Notes: generated from the sequence alone by a model not told the origin. DNA of 64,000 bases from Nostoc linckia z4 (GCF_002608075.1 NZ_LAHA01000011.1:124001-188000), one strand, 5' to 3'. Counted from the stretch's first letter, positions 45,374 through 54,276 are shown. Made by a program: numbers and translations.

Positions 45374-45609
45374 ATCATCCTCCTGTTAGGTGATTTTTAG
45401 AAAAACTCACAATCTCTAATTTTATCACTTTAACAGGGAATGGGGAATGGGGAGTAGGGCATTGGGCATGGGGAAAGGGAAAGGGGCAAGGGGAAAGGGG
45501 GCAAGGGGAAAAGGGCAAGGGGAAAAGGGGAAAGATTAAATTTATTCCTTTTCCCTTTAACCTTTAACCTTTTCCCCTGCTCACCCTTACCAATCACTAC
45601 TGCCCAAAA
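45374..45609. repeat. Purine/pyrimidine inverted element upstream of rpmH
   Basis: Positions about 45471-45577 carry GGGGAAA-type units, a centre AGATTAAATTTATTCC (45533-45548) and complementary CCTTTAACC/TTTTCCCC units. The centre is the exact reverse complement of that at 20703-20718, so this is the same element inserted in the opposite orientation. The rpmH promoter should lie next to it. Confidence 0.75.
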
Positions 45610-46122
45610 TTAACTAATACTCAAAATCCATGTACCCATGTAACGCAGTAGGGGCACGTCGCCAGGGGAGAGAACTTGGCAGTTGAAATAATACATCCCA
45701 CCAAAGGAGGGGTTTTTAACATTAGAGAAAACTAACTCAACTCCACTACCTGCTGGTACAGGTTCTTCAGGAAAAATACTAATAAGTTTACCTTCTTTGT
45801 CCCACTTCACCTCAGACAGCTTAACTGATTTACCTTTGACTCTTACCTCAATTTTTTTGGGGTCAAAGATTCCTTCGTAATAATTAGGGTAGGTAATGGC
45901 AAATTGAGCAACTGCCAGTTTCATTCTTTGGCCTGGAATTCTCAATCTATAGCGATCCCAACCATTGGTTTGTCCACCAAAATCTAACCGGAAGGGCAAT
46001 TGATTTTCGCCTTTAACACCGCTAAAGAGCGTAAATCCAGGTAAGCTTTGTGCTGAAGTCATGACTGGAAGTCCAGCCAGCAAAAAGCTAGTTACGGCTA
46101 AAGCAGAAAATAAACGTCGCAT
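45610..46122 (-). CDS. DUF2808 exported protein
   Basis: A 170-residue protein with a signal peptide (about 1-24, ending SAQS) and a DUF2808 domain (ending GGMYYFNCQVLSPGD). Characteristic stretches are YRLRIPGQRMKLAVAQFAITYPNYYEGIFDPKKIEVRV and GSGVELVFSNVKNP. The family is cyanobacterial and of unknown function, probably periplasmic. The 3' end lies about 240 nt from rpmH. Confidence 0.88.
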   Translation of the reverse strand: MRRLFSALAVTSFLLAGLPVMTSAQSLPGFTLFSGVKGENQLPFRLDFGGQTNGWDRYRLRIPGQRMKLAVAQFAITYPNYYEGIFDPKKIEVRVKGKSVKLSEVKWDKEGKLISIFPEEPVPAGSGVELVFSNVKNPSFGGMYYFNCQVLSPGDVPLLRYMGTWILSIS

Positions 46123-46884
46123 AGTTAGGCTCCCTCCACCAAAATATCAACTCTCTTATCTAAATAACTGTATGTTAGTATTCTTTACTAAACTTTACTA
46201 CGGACTTCCTAACAATAGACGTTGATTAGCAAAAAAAGTGCCATTTTTGGTGACTTTTGGCTAAAAGTAATTTTGCTTAGTCAGATAATTAACTTGAAAT
46301 CAATTCACTTCATTATCCTTACATAGTCTTGGTTTAATTGCTAGATTGGTCAAATTTGGAACTAAATGAAAACACAGTTGAGATGAGATTGTGTTTCTGA
46401 ATATGTATAAGTGTATCTAAATTTAAGATTTTTGTTATAAAAATTGAGCCGTATGATTAGCGATCGCCAGTTAAATTGAGATAAATTGATTAAAATAAGC
46501 TTGATTGGAACTTGGAATTATTAAAATTTGATTTGAATAGTTATCAAGCTGGAAAAATTTGGTCAATATTACTCTATAAGAATGGATATAGACAATTTCT
46601 CAATCCCGAAAATAAGCTGAAGATAAAGATGCAAAATTTGGGAATTAACATAGCATGTGCAATACGTAACCCCTATTTGCAAATATCTGAAAATGTAACA
46701 TCTGCAAGTCACAAAGTCAGGCTTTGTGCGGAGAACGAAAGAGTGGAGAGGAAAAATTCAAGGTTCAATCTACTAGTAAAAGTCATGACTGATGTTCCTG
46801 CCTCAGTATTAAAAGTGCGAAATATCTCTCATCTGAGCGATCGCCTACTTGGCAGAGATTAAGTATTTATCTTCAGGAGATTTC
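46123..46884. other. 762-bp upstream region of the pnt operon
   Basis: No supported gene. An ORF at 46512-46862 would need a TTG start, has no recognisable content and ends just before pntA, so it is treated as random. The pnt promoter should lie in the last few hundred bases. Confidence 0.5.
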
Positions 46885-48060
46885 ATGAGAATAGCAGTTG
46901 CTAAAGAAATTGAAGTTTGCGAACGTCGTGTGGCATTAATTCCTGACGTTGTTGCCCGATTAGTAAAGCAAGGTTTAGAAGTTTGGGTGGAATCGGGAGC
47001 AGGAGAGCGATCCTTTTTTAGCGATCCTGCTTATGAAGCAGCAGGAGCCACAATTATTAGCGATTCTGTCAAATTATGGAGCGAAGCAGACATTCTGCTG
47101 AAAGTTAGCCCACCCCAAGAACGAGAAGATGGACGTTCAGAAATTGATTTATTAAAGGAAGGAGCTGTATTAATTAGCTTCCTAAATCCTTTAGGAAATC
47201 CGGTGGTGGCACAGCAATTAGCAAATCGCAAAGTCACGTCCTTGAGTATGGAATTGATACCCCGTACCACCAGGGCGCAAAGTATGGATGCTTTGTCCTC
47301 GCAAGCTTCATTGGCAGGTTACAAGGCAGTATTGATTGCCGCAGCTGCATTACCAAAATATTTCCCGATGCTGACAACAGCCGCAGGCACAATCGCTCCA
47401 GCGAAAGTATTTATTATGGGTGCTGGGGTGGCTGGATTGCAAGCGATCGCCACCGCTAGACGCCTGGGAGCAGTGGTAGAAGCCTTTGATATTCGTCCGG
47501 CTGTGAAAGAAGAAGTGCAAAGCTTAGGGGCAAAATTCGTCGAAGTAAAACTCGAAGAAGAAACAACCGCCGCTGGTGGCTATGCTAAAGAAATTTCTGA
47601 AGCTAGCAAACAACGAACTCAAGAAGTTGTCACCGAACACGTGAAAAATGCTGATGTGGTGATTACCACCGCCCAAGTACCAGGTAAAAAAGCCCCACGA
47701 CTGGTGACAGAAGAAATGGTGGCACAAATGAAACCCGGTTCAGTGATTGTAGATTTAGCCGCCGAACAAGGTGGTAACTGCGCCTGCACCGAACCCGGCA
47801 AAGATATTGTCTGGAATGGCGTCACAATAATCGGCCCCATCAATTTACCATCTTCAATGCCAGTCCACGCCAGCCAATTGTATTCCAAGAATTTGACATC
47901 GTTAATCCAACTGTTGATTAACAAAGAAAAAGCTTTGCAAGTTGACTTTGGCGACGACATCGTTGATGCAGCTTGTGTTACCCACGCAGGTGAAATTCGC
48001 AATCAACGAGTGCGTGAGGCGCTACAGGCTTTGAATACTCAAGAACCGGCGGTTAGTTAG
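46885..48060 (+). CDS. pntA1: NAD(P) transhydrogenase alpha subunit, part 1 (soluble NAD domain)
   Basis: A 391-residue NAD(H)-binding domain dI from ATG 46885 (MRIAVAKEIEVCERRVALIPDVV), supported by an AGGAG ribosome binding site 6 nt upstream. An in-frame TTG at 46849 would add 12 unrelated residues. Signatures are VWVESGAGERSFF, GAGVAGLQAIATARRLGAVVEAFDIRPAVKEEV and KNADVVITTAQVPGKKAP. In this genome PntA is split: the membrane part is the next gene. The enzyme couples hydride transfer from NADH to NADP+ with proton entry. Confidence 0.95.
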   Translation: MRIAVAKEIEVCERRVALIPDVVARLVKQGLEVWVESGAGERSFFSDPAYEAAGATIISDSVKLWSEADILLKVSPPQEREDGRSEIDLLKEGAVLISFLNPLGNPVVAQQLANRKVTSLSMELIPRTTRAQSMDALSSQASLAGYKAVLIAAAALPKYFPMLTTAAGTIAPAKVFIMGAGVAGLQAIATARRLGAVVEAFDIRPAVKEEVQSLGAKFVEVKLEEETTAAGGYAKEISEASKQRTQEVVTEHVKNADVVITTAQVPGKKAPRLVTEEMVAQMKPGSVIVDLAAEQGGNCACTEPGKDIVWNGVTIIGPINLPSSMPVHASQLYSKNLTSLIQLLINKEKALQVDFGDDIVDAACVTHAGEIRNQRVREALQALNTQEPAVS

Positions 48061-48082
48061 GGAATAGGGAATGGGGAGTAGG

Positions 48083-48152
48083 AATTTTAGATTTTAGATT
48101 TTGGATTTTAGATTGAAATTTAATCCAAAATCGTCAATCCAAAATCCAAAAT
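48083..48152. repeat. AAAATCC heptamer inverted repeat inside the pnt operon
   Basis: TTTTAGA/TTTTGGA heptamers and their complements surround a short loop in the 132-nt gap between pntA1 and pntA2. Same family as 1469-1540. It could weaken or tune expression of the downstream subunits. Confidence 0.75.
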
Positions 48153-48192
48153 TGAATTGCCCTATTCCCATTTACAAAAGGAGTTTTATTTC

Positions 48193-48486
48193 ATGACAGA
48201 GGCATTACTCGCTGCTTTGTTTGTGTTTGTTTTGGCGTCTTTTATTGGCTTTGAAGTCATCAACAAAGTACCTCCGACGTTACACACCCCTTTAATGTCA
48301 GGCTCAAACGCAATTTCTGGCATTGCAGTACTGGGGGCAATTGTGGCCTCTGGTGCTAGAGAAACAAGTGTGTCAGTGATTCTCGGTTTAATTGCTGTGG
48401 TATTGGCAACTGTGAACGTTGTTGGTGGTTTCCTTGTCACAGACAGAATGCTCCAAATGTTCAAGAAAAAGGAGATTAAGGCGTGA
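48193..48486 (+). CDS. pntA2: NAD(P) transhydrogenase alpha subunit, part 2 (membrane)
   Basis: A 97-residue membrane protein from ATG 48193 (MTEALLAALFVFVLASFIGFE), preceded by AAAAGGAG; the ATG-less extension to 48157 comes from repeat-adjacent DNA. It has three TM helices at about 4-25, 40-60 and 63-85. The segment VPPTLHTPLMSGSNAISGIAVLGA is the PntA C-terminal signature. The stop overlaps the pntB start (GTGA). Confidence 0.93.
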   Translation: MTEALLAALFVFVLASFIGFEVINKVPPTLHTPLMSGSNAISGIAVLGAIVASGARETSVSVILGLIAVVLATVNVVGGFLVTDRMLQMFKKKEIKA

Positions 48487-49886
48487 GCGACTTTTTACCA
48501 ACTGGCATTCAGCTGACATATTTAGTCGCTGCATCCTTATTCATTTTTGGTTTGAAAAAGCTGGGTTCGCCAGCTACAGCACGGAATGGTAACGTCATTG
48601 CAGCGGTGGGGATGTTGCTGGCAATTGTAGCCACAATGCTAGATCAACATGTGTTGAACTATGAAATGATTTTGTTAGGCTTGGCAATTGGATCTGGGAT
48701 TGGTGCGATCGCAGCCTACAAAGTCCAAATGACAGAAATGCCCCAAATGGTGGGTTTGCTCAACGGTTTGGGCGGTGCGGCTTCGGCATTGGTGGCTGTT
48801 GCTGAATTCTGGCGGTTATTAGATTCTGGCGCACCCGTACCTCTAGATGTGAACATTTCCATGCTGTTGGATGTGTTAATCGGTGGTGTTACCTTCACGG
48901 GTAGTTTTCTCGCCTTTGCCAAATTGCAAGGTTTAATCAGTGGTTCCCCGATTACATTTCCCTTACAGCAACAATTTAACCTGGTGCTGCTAGCTGCTTA
49001 CGTAACCGGCAGTATCTATTTAATCATGACACCGGATAGCCTACCCATCTTCTTGGGAGTAGTTGCTGTTTCCTTGGTGTTAGGTGTGATGTTCGTCATC
49101 CCCATTGGTGGTGGCGATATGCCCGTGGTAATTTCGCTGTTGAACTCCTTGTCAGGTATTGCAGCCGCCGCCGCTGGGTTCGTGGTGATGAACAACATGT
49201 TAATCATCGCTGGCGCACTGGTGGGAGCATCTGGTATTATCCTGACCGAAATTATGTGTAAAGCAATGAACCGCTCCCTCTTCAGCGTGCTGTTCAGCGC
49301 TTTTGGTTCAGCTGGTGGTGCTGGTGGTGGTGCTGGTGGTAGTGCAATAGATCAAACTGTCCGCAGTATCGATCCCGAAGAAGGGGCGATGATGTTGGGA
49401 TATGCCCGTTCTGTGGTAATTGTACCTGGTTATGGGATGGCAGTTGCCCAAGCACAACATAGCGTCCGGGAATTGTCAGATCAATTAGAACGGATGGGCG
49501 TAGATGTCAAGTATGCTATTCACCCCGTAGCTGGAAGAATGCCAGGGCACATGAACGTGTTATTGGCTGAGGCGAATGTGCCTTATACGCAGTTGTACGA
49601 CATGGATGATATTAATCCCCAGTTTGAACAAGCTGATGTGGCTTTAGTAATTGGGGCAAATGACGTAGTAAATCCAGCGGCGCGGAGTGATACAAATAGC
49701 CCGATTTATGGTATGCCGATTTTGGAAGTAGATCGGGCGAAGCAGACAATTGTGATTAAGCGCGGGATGAGTACTGGTTTTGCCGGTGTAGATAATGAGT
49801 TGTTCTACAAGGATAAAACTACGATGCTCTTTGGTAGCGCGAAAGATATGGTGTCGAAGTTGGTTTCAGAAGTGAAGCAACTGTAA
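48483..49886 (+). CDS. pntB: NAD(P) transhydrogenase beta subunit
   Basis: A 467-residue protein starting with GTG 48483, overlapping pntA2 by 4 nt. The N-terminal about 270 residues hold about nine TM helices with EMPQMVGLLNGLGG, and the C-terminal about 180 form the NADP-binding domain dIII (VIVPGYGMAVAQAQHSVREL, GANDVVNPAAR and KRGMSTGFAGVDNELFY). The hinge contains a glycine-rich stretch (GSAGGAGGGAGGS). It pumps protons to favour NADPH formation. Confidence 0.96.
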   Translation: MSDFLPTGIQLTYLVAASLFIFGLKKLGSPATARNGNVIAAVGMLLAIVATMLDQHVLNYEMILLGLAIGSGIGAIAAYKVQMTEMPQMVGLLNGLGGAASALVAVAEFWRLLDSGAPVPLDVNISMLLDVLIGGVTFTGSFLAFAKLQGLISGSPITFPLQQQFNLVLLAAYVTGSIYLIMTPDSLPIFLGVVAVSLVLGVMFVIPIGGGDMPVVISLLNSLSGIAAAAAGFVVMNNMLIIAGALVGASGIILTEIMCKAMNRSLFSVLFSAFGSAGGAGGGAGGSAIDQTVRSIDPEEGAMMLGYARSVVIVPGYGMAVAQAQHSVRELSDQLERMGVDVKYAIHPVAGRMPGHMNVLLAEANVPYTQLYDMDDINPQFEQADVALVIGANDVVNPAARSDTNSPIYGMPILEVDRAKQTIVIKRGMSTGFAGVDNELFYKDKTTMLFGSAKDMVSKLVSEVKQL

Positions 49887-49932
49887 ACGAAGTCCAAAGG
49901 GCGCAATGTAAAGAAAGAATTTAGAGAGTTGG

Positions 49933-49972
49933 CTAGCCTTGGGAGTGTGATAATTCCAAGGCTAGTTTTTTT
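49933..49972 (+). terminator. Intrinsic terminator of the pnt operon
   Basis: A perfect 10-bp stem (CTAGCCTTGG at 49933-49942, complement at 49956-49965) has a 13-nt loop and is followed by seven T. It lies 47 nt after the pntB stop. Confidence 0.92.
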
Positions 49973-50123
49973 GTTGGGGAGCTACTCCACACAAATGTAC
50001 AAAGATTAGAAAATTTATTTCCGAAAATTATACATAAATTTTTATTCCTTTACTTGACATTCTGCGTATACTCAATTATTTTTGACTAGCCAAATTTAAT
50101 TTCATAAATAAAATTGCAGATTT

Positions 50124-50873
50124 ATGATATCTCAAGATTTTTTTGATGATAAAATTCTCGAAAAAATAGTTAATAGATTTTATGGATATGGTAATTATCA
50201 AGGAAATTATTGGTTTATTGGTATGGAAGAAGCAGGAGGAGATTTTCAAGAGATTAATAATAGAATAAATATATGGTCAGATAGAGGAGAACAGGAAATA
50301 GAAGATATTGCAGAATTTCATGAAGCTATCGGATATGGAGCAAGTTTTGAAGCAAATGCCAGATTGGATGTGCCAGTTTGGAATAAAGTTATTCGTATTT
50401 TATTAAGTGCTAAAGGACAAGAAAATATTGATATAGAAGATGTTCGTAAATATCAAATAAACGAATTAGGTAGAAGAAATAAAGAGACTTGTTTGTTAGA
50501 ATTATTGCCTTTAGCGTCAGCATCTCTTAAGCATTGGATATATAGTGAGCGTTCCCGGTTGTCTTATTTATGCAATAGGGAGACTTATGAAGAGCATTTT
50601 CTTGAAACTCGAATTAATCATATCAGCGAGAGAATAAAAGAATGTCATCAACTTAAAGCAGTTATTTACTACGGAATAGGATATGAATATTCTTGGAGAG
50701 AAATAACTAAAAAAATAGGGGATATTGATTTTTTATGGAGGTCAGAAGGTTTCTTCATTGGTAAAAATGCTCAAACTGTATTTGTGATAGCTAAACATCC
50801 AGCCACTAAAGGTTTAACAAATGAATATTTTCATAAAATTGGTATATCAATCGCTGAGAAATTAGCAGAGTAA
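50124..50873 (+). CDS. Hypothetical AT-rich orphan protein
   Basis: A 249-residue protein, notably AT-rich in codon use compared with the pnt genes before it, suggesting transfer. Recognisable stretches are GNYWFIGMEEAGG at about 28-40, ELLPLASAS at about 132-140, AVIYYGIGYE and VIAKHPATKG near the end. The WFIGMEE...HP layout loosely resembles the uracil-DNA-glycosylase fold (motif A Gly-rich loop and C-terminal His-Pro), but no diagnostic glycosylase motif is present. I do not assign a function. The neighbours are a toxin-antitoxin pair and a PIN remnant. Confidence 0.6.
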   Translation: MISQDFFDDKILEKIVNRFYGYGNYQGNYWFIGMEEAGGDFQEINNRINIWSDRGEQEIEDIAEFHEAIGYGASFEANARLDVPVWNKVIRILLSAKGQENIDIEDVRKYQINELGRRNKETCLLELLPLASASLKHWIYSERSRLSYLCNRETYEEHFLETRINHISERIKECHQLKAVIYYGIGYEYSWREITKKIGDIDFLWRSEGFFIGKNAQTVFVIAKHPATKGLTNEYFHKIGISIAEKLAE

Positions 50874-50959
50874 AAATAATTATCGCTTTCTCTCTACGTC
50901 TCCTTGTTTGGTGCGTGAGATAAAAAGCGATCGCCTGCAAAATCTATAAAGTGCGATCG

Positions 50960-51313
50960 CTAAGATATTGGGTGAGAAATATTTAAGACAATAGCTAATG
51001 CTTGAGACACAAGCTGCATTTCTGAGTCAGAGAGTTGACCTAATTTTCTAACTAATCTTATTTCTGAAACTGAACGTATTTGAAAAGTATCGACACCAGA
51101 AACTTTGGCTAAACTGTTTTCTATGCTTGGTTCCAACCGCACCATCCAAGGTCTGATTGCATATCTTTCTTTCCAATCCGTAATTGGGACAATAACCTTC
51201 AAAGGTAAAATTCCAATAGCATCATCATTTACTATGATACAAGGACGTTTTTTGCTAATTTCCGTCCCGACAGTTGGATCTAAGTTAACTAGCCAGACTT
51301 CACCTCTGTACAT
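50960..51313 (-). CDS. MazF/PemK family toxin
   Basis: A 117-residue toxin from ATG 51313 (MYRGEVWLVNLDPTVGTEISKKRPCIIV), the typical MazF opening. Conserved core: RPCIIVNDDAIGILPLKVIVPIT and VSGVDTFQIRSVSEIRLVRKLG. MazF toxins cut mRNA or tRNA. An upstream ATG at 51340 overlaps the antitoxin stop and is less likely. The residues look intact. It is convergent with the orphan at 50124. Confidence 0.9.
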   Translation of the reverse strand: MYRGEVWLVNLDPTVGTEISKKRPCIIVNDDAIGILPLKVIVPITDWKERYAIRPWMVRLEPSIENSLAKVSGVDTFQIRSVSEIRLVRKLGQLSDSEMQLVSQALAIVLNISHPIS

Positions 51314-51326
51314 AAGTCTCTGAATT

Positions 51327-51572
51327 CTAGAAGTCTTCATCTGGATAATCGGAAAAGTCTTCTCCCTCTAAGTCTGAGAATATATTTAATTCACCATCAG
51401 GCGCATAATCTTCAATAGCTGTCATTGCCGCTAGCGTTAATTGGTGTTTTTGATCATCTTTGGTAAGAGAGTGTTTTTCTTGAAGAACCAATTGCAGGGC
51501 TGATTCAGCTATCTTTAAGCGATCGCTTATGCTCAAACTTGGAAGTGCTTGGAGAATTTCTTTGATTTGCAT
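51327..51572 (-). CDS. Antitoxin of the MazF-like toxin
   Basis: An 81-residue acidic protein directly upstream of the toxin (13 nt before the preferred start). The N-terminal IKEILQALPSLSISDRLKIAE is a typical short antitoxin dimer segment; the C-terminus is very acidic (DLEGEDFSDYPDEDF), which fits binding to the toxin surface. No DNA-binding motif is clearly visible. Confidence 0.8.
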   Translation of the reverse strand: MQIKEILQALPSLSISDRLKIAESALQLVLQEKHSLTKDDQKHQLTLAAMTAIEDYAPDGELNIFSDLEGEDFSDYPDEDF

Positions 51573-51797
51573 ATAACTTTATAGAGTCAGTCTATTATTC
51601 ATCCTAATCAAAATATGAAGTTTAGAGTGTACGTTAGCTTAGCTTACCACAGGTATTGCTTCTTCTCTCTTTCCTCTGCCTTCTGTGCGCCTCTGCGTGA
51701 GACAAAAAAGCGATCGCTCTTTTCCTTCTTTAGGTCTTTACGTGAGATAAAAAAAAGCGTAGGCAAAGCCAGCCGCAGGCATCGCCAACTTTACATT
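51573..51797. other. Repeat-rich gap
   Basis: It contains CTCTGCGTGAGA-type sequence, HIP1 and AAAGCGTAGGCAAAGCCAGCCGCAGGCATCG of the palindromic mosaic family. No gene is seen. Confidence 0.5.
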
Positions 51798-51992
51798 CTA
51801 AATTTCTTGCCACTCTCTAGCATCAATAAACATAGACAGATGCTTTTTATTACTTGTGGCGATAATAACCTCATGTCCATAATTAGCAACTAAAAGAGAT
51901 TGAGATGCCAAAATTACATCACCATCTAAAGCTTTATTATCTGCTGTAGATTTACCTTGATTTCTGACTAAGATTGAACAAGATATTATCAT
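51798..51992 (-). pseudogene. PIN-domain (VapC-like) toxin remnant
   Basis: A 64-residue open frame on the minus strand that ends with ALDGDVILASQSLLV, EVIIATSNKKHLSMFIDAREWQEI. This is the C-terminal third of a PIN domain (conserved Asp in DGDVILA and the IATSNKKHL strand). The N-terminal catalytic Asp and most of the fold are missing, and no antitoxin is adjacent. It is best read as a decayed toxin gene. Confidence 0.65.
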
Positions 51993-52022
51993 CTTTCTTG
52001 ACAGTGATAATATGACAATAAT

Positions 52023-52055
52023 AAAAGCAAGGTACTTGTGACCTTGCTTTTGTTT
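52023..52055. terminator. Bidirectional intrinsic terminator
   Basis: AAAAGCAAGGT (52023-52033) pairs with ACCTTGCTTTT (52041-52051), an 11-bp perfect stem with a 7-nt loop and T-rich sequence on both sides. It ends the DUF892 gene at 52089 on the minus strand. Confidence 0.8.
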
Positions 52056-52088
52056 TAGGTGACGTTATTACATTAATCCTGCAAAAGA

Positions 52089-52640
52089 TTAGCGAGATTT
52101 ATTGCCACTTGAACTTTGGGCAGATTTCGCTTCTTGAAGTAACTGCGGCATATGTTGTTCAATCTTTTGAGCTGTCTGTTCTTCCTGCTGCAAGTTTTGT
52201 TGTAGCAGTTTGACAACTTCATTCTGCCCAATTTCTTGGGCAACTTTAATCAAGCCGCGATAACAAGCAATTTCCAATTGTTCTACCTTAGCCTGCGCTC
52301 CTGCTACTCCTAGTTCCAGAATTTTAGGACTATCAGCAGTCAGTAGTGTTAATTTTTGGGCATCGCTAATCAAACCAGCCGCAGCATCACAAGTTACGCG
52401 CTGTGGTTGCTGTCCCAAGTTGCTGAATGCTTGTTCTAGATTTCTAATTTGCTGCTCGGTTTCCCGAATATGGGTTTCCAGCAAGGACTTTAATTGATTG
52501 TGTTGACTACACTGCCACATTAGCTGCTGAGCTTCTAAAAAGCGATGTTCAGCATCGTAGATTCCACCAAGTTCGTAGAGGAACTTATCACGCAAATTTG
52601 CAATTTTTTTAGTGCCTGGACGTTCGCTAAGTTGAACCAT
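52089..52640 (-). CDS. DUF892 / YciE-YciF ferritin-like protein
   Basis: A 183-residue helical protein. The opening LRDKFLYELGGIYDAEHRFLEA and the LLETHIRETEQQIRNLEQAF stretch carry the Glu/His residues that in the family bind a di-iron or di-metal centre. YciF-type proteins are stress-induced and may act in iron or oxidative stress handling. The C-terminus is a disordered Ser/Gly tail. No regulatory site is recognised upstream. Confidence 0.88.
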   Translation of the reverse strand: MVQLSERPGTKKIANLRDKFLYELGGIYDAEHRFLEAQQLMWQCSQHNQLKSLLETHIRETEQQIRNLEQAFSNLGQQPQRVTCDAAAGLISDAQKLTLLTADSPKILELGVAGAQAKVEQLEIACYRGLIKVAQEIGQNEVVKLLQQNLQQEEQTAQKIEQHMPQLLQEAKSAQSSSGNKSR

Positions 52641-52901
52641 TGTGATTCTCCCAGAGGTTAATGGTGTATTTCACAGTCACACCCCTAACCTACGTCCCTG
52701 ACAAAGTCTTCTCTTCATACCTCAGACACAGCTAAGTGTTAAATCTGACTGCTAAATTCCATACACAATCTCATAGGAATTAACATTTATTTATGTTTGA
52801 CTCATAATTGAGTCATTTTGTAAAGTCGCCAAACTCCTACTTAATGACAGCGACAGCCTGATGAAGGGATCGGGTAAATTAAGATAAGTAAAGAAAATGT
52901 T
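52641..52901. other. Divergent promoter gap
   Basis: 261 bp between DUF892 and the NblB-like gene; no gene or repeat recognised. Confidence 0.4.
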
Positions 52902-53591
52902 TTGAAGAACATGACAGCTTTAAGCTTAGAAGAAATTTCTACTCAGTTAGAAAGTCCAGATTTACGCGATCGCATGGTAGCCCTTGCGAATCTGCGTCAC
53001 GTTTCCCCTGAGGATGCAGTGCCTTTGATTAAAAAAGTACTAGACGACGAATCTTTGCAATTGCGATCGATGGCTATATTTGCCCTTGGAGTTAAGTCTA
53101 CCCCAGAATGTTATCCAATTTTGGTGAAGATTCTCGAAAATGACCCAGATTACGGCATTCGTGCTGATGCTGCTGGTGCTTTAGGGTATTTGGGCGATGT
53201 CAGAGCTTTTGAGGTACTTTCACGGGCGTTTTATGAAGATACTGATTGGTTAGTGCGCTTTAGTGCAGCCGTATCTCTCGGTAACCTAAAAGACCCTCGT
53301 GCCCGTCAAATTCTCCTGCAAGCTCTCGATAGCAAAGAAAAGGTCTTGCAAGAAGCTGCGATCTCTGCCCTTGGAGAAATTCGAGATATTGAGTCTGTCG
53401 ATAGTATCTTGCGATTTGCCCAATCTGATGATTGGTTAGTTAGGCAACGTCTAGCAGAAGCTTTGGGCAATCTTCCCACTCCCAAGAGCGTCTCAGCCTT
53501 GAAATACCTAGAAAAGGACAATCATTACAACGTTGCTGAGGCAGCAAGAATTAGCCTCAAGAAACTTGAGGAAACAGGTAATCAAGCTTAA
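52902..53591 (+). CDS. HEAT-repeat (PBS lyase type) protein, NblB-like
   Basis: A 229-residue protein made of about six HEAT repeats of the phycobilisome-lyase type (DLRDRMVALANLRHV, DYGIRADAAGALGYLGD, DWLVRFSAAVSLGNLKD, KEKVLQEAAISALGEIRD, DWLVRQRLAEALGNL). Length and repeat style resemble NblB, a factor needed for phycobilisome breakdown on starvation. The next gene encodes a CpcS-type lyase. NblB function is inferred by similarity and context. Confidence 0.7.
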   Translation: MKNMTALSLEEISTQLESPDLRDRMVALANLRHVSPEDAVPLIKKVLDDESLQLRSMAIFALGVKSTPECYPILVKILENDPDYGIRADAAGALGYLGDVRAFEVLSRAFYEDTDWLVRFSAAVSLGNLKDPRARQILLQALDSKEKVLQEAAISALGEIRDIESVDSILRFAQSDDWLVRQRLAEALGNLPTPKSVSALKYLEKDNHYNVAEAARISLKKLEETGNQA

Positions 53592-53666
53592 TATTCAAGC
53601 CTGCTACTACCTTTTAATAATAATTAAGTGGGAATTTTTGCATTTTGATGCAGGGTAATTTCATTC

Positions 53667-54233
53667 ATGAATATTGAAGAATTTTTTCAGTTAAGTGCTG
53701 GTAAATGGTTTTCTCATCGTACTATTCATCATTTAGCTTTGAATCAATCCGAACATGGCAAGTCAGACACCATTATTGAGACACTACCAGCAGACCATCC
53801 AGAAGTAAGTAAATTGTGTCAACAATACCAAATTAATCCTAGTTTGGCCTCCTGTGGTCTCAAAGTCACCTGGAACGGCACAATGGAACGGGAGCAAGTA
53901 AAACACAGTGGTTCAACCGTCTTAGTTTCAGTACCCGATACAGATAACCCCAGTCAGGGTAAGTTACTCAGGCAAATAGTTGATGCCCAAAAACCTCTAG
54001 TTCCCGGACGCTATCAGCTAGATAGCGATGGTGCTTTAACTCTAACAACAGAAGATGAAACCATGAAATCTGAGGAGCGTCTGTGGTTTGCTAGCCCCAA
54101 TTTGCGAATGCGGGTGAATGTCTTAAAGCGTTCTGGCGGGTTTAGTATTACTTCTTTTACTTCTGAGATTCGCCTGGGAGGCTTTCCACCTGCGGCGAAA
54201 GCTTCCGAGACGGCTACCTCAGTATCGAGTTAG
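53667..54233 (+). CDS. cpcS: CpcS/CpeS-type phycobiliprotein lyase
   Basis: A 188-residue lipocalin-like enzyme that attaches phycocyanobilin to Cys-82/84 of phycobiliprotein subunits. The opening [19 protein letters not shown] is characteristic of CpcS-type lyases, followed by [43 protein letters not shown] and [10 protein letters not shown]. The last about 15 residues are variable. The 76-nt gap to the NblB-like gene suggests a shared transcript. Confidence 0.9.
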   Translation: MNIEEFFQLSAGKWFSHRTIHHLALNQSEHGKSDTIIETLPADHPEVSKLCQQYQINPSLASCGLKVTWNGTMEREQVKHSGSTVLVSVPDTDNPSQGKLLRQIVDAQKPLVPGRYQLDSDGALTLTTEDETMKSEERLWFASPNLRMRVNVLKRSGGFSITSFTSEIRLGGFPPAAKASETATSVSS

Positions 54234-54249
54234 TTTTAATACAAAATCC

Positions 54250-54276
54250 TCCCCCTTCTTCTGGGGGATGAAATTT
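54250..54276. terminator. Possible shared terminator hairpin
   Basis: TCCCCC (54250-54255) pairs with GGGGGA (54263-54268), followed by AAATTTTT. It lies between the convergent cpcS and M50 protease genes and could stop both. Confidence 0.55.

Noticed and set aside
46512-46862. 116-codon ORF upstream of pntA1
   Set aside because: It needs a TTG start, has no recognisable content, and ends just before pntA1.
51615-51893. 92-codon plus-strand ORF
   Set aside because: It is repeat-derived and antisense to the PIN remnant.
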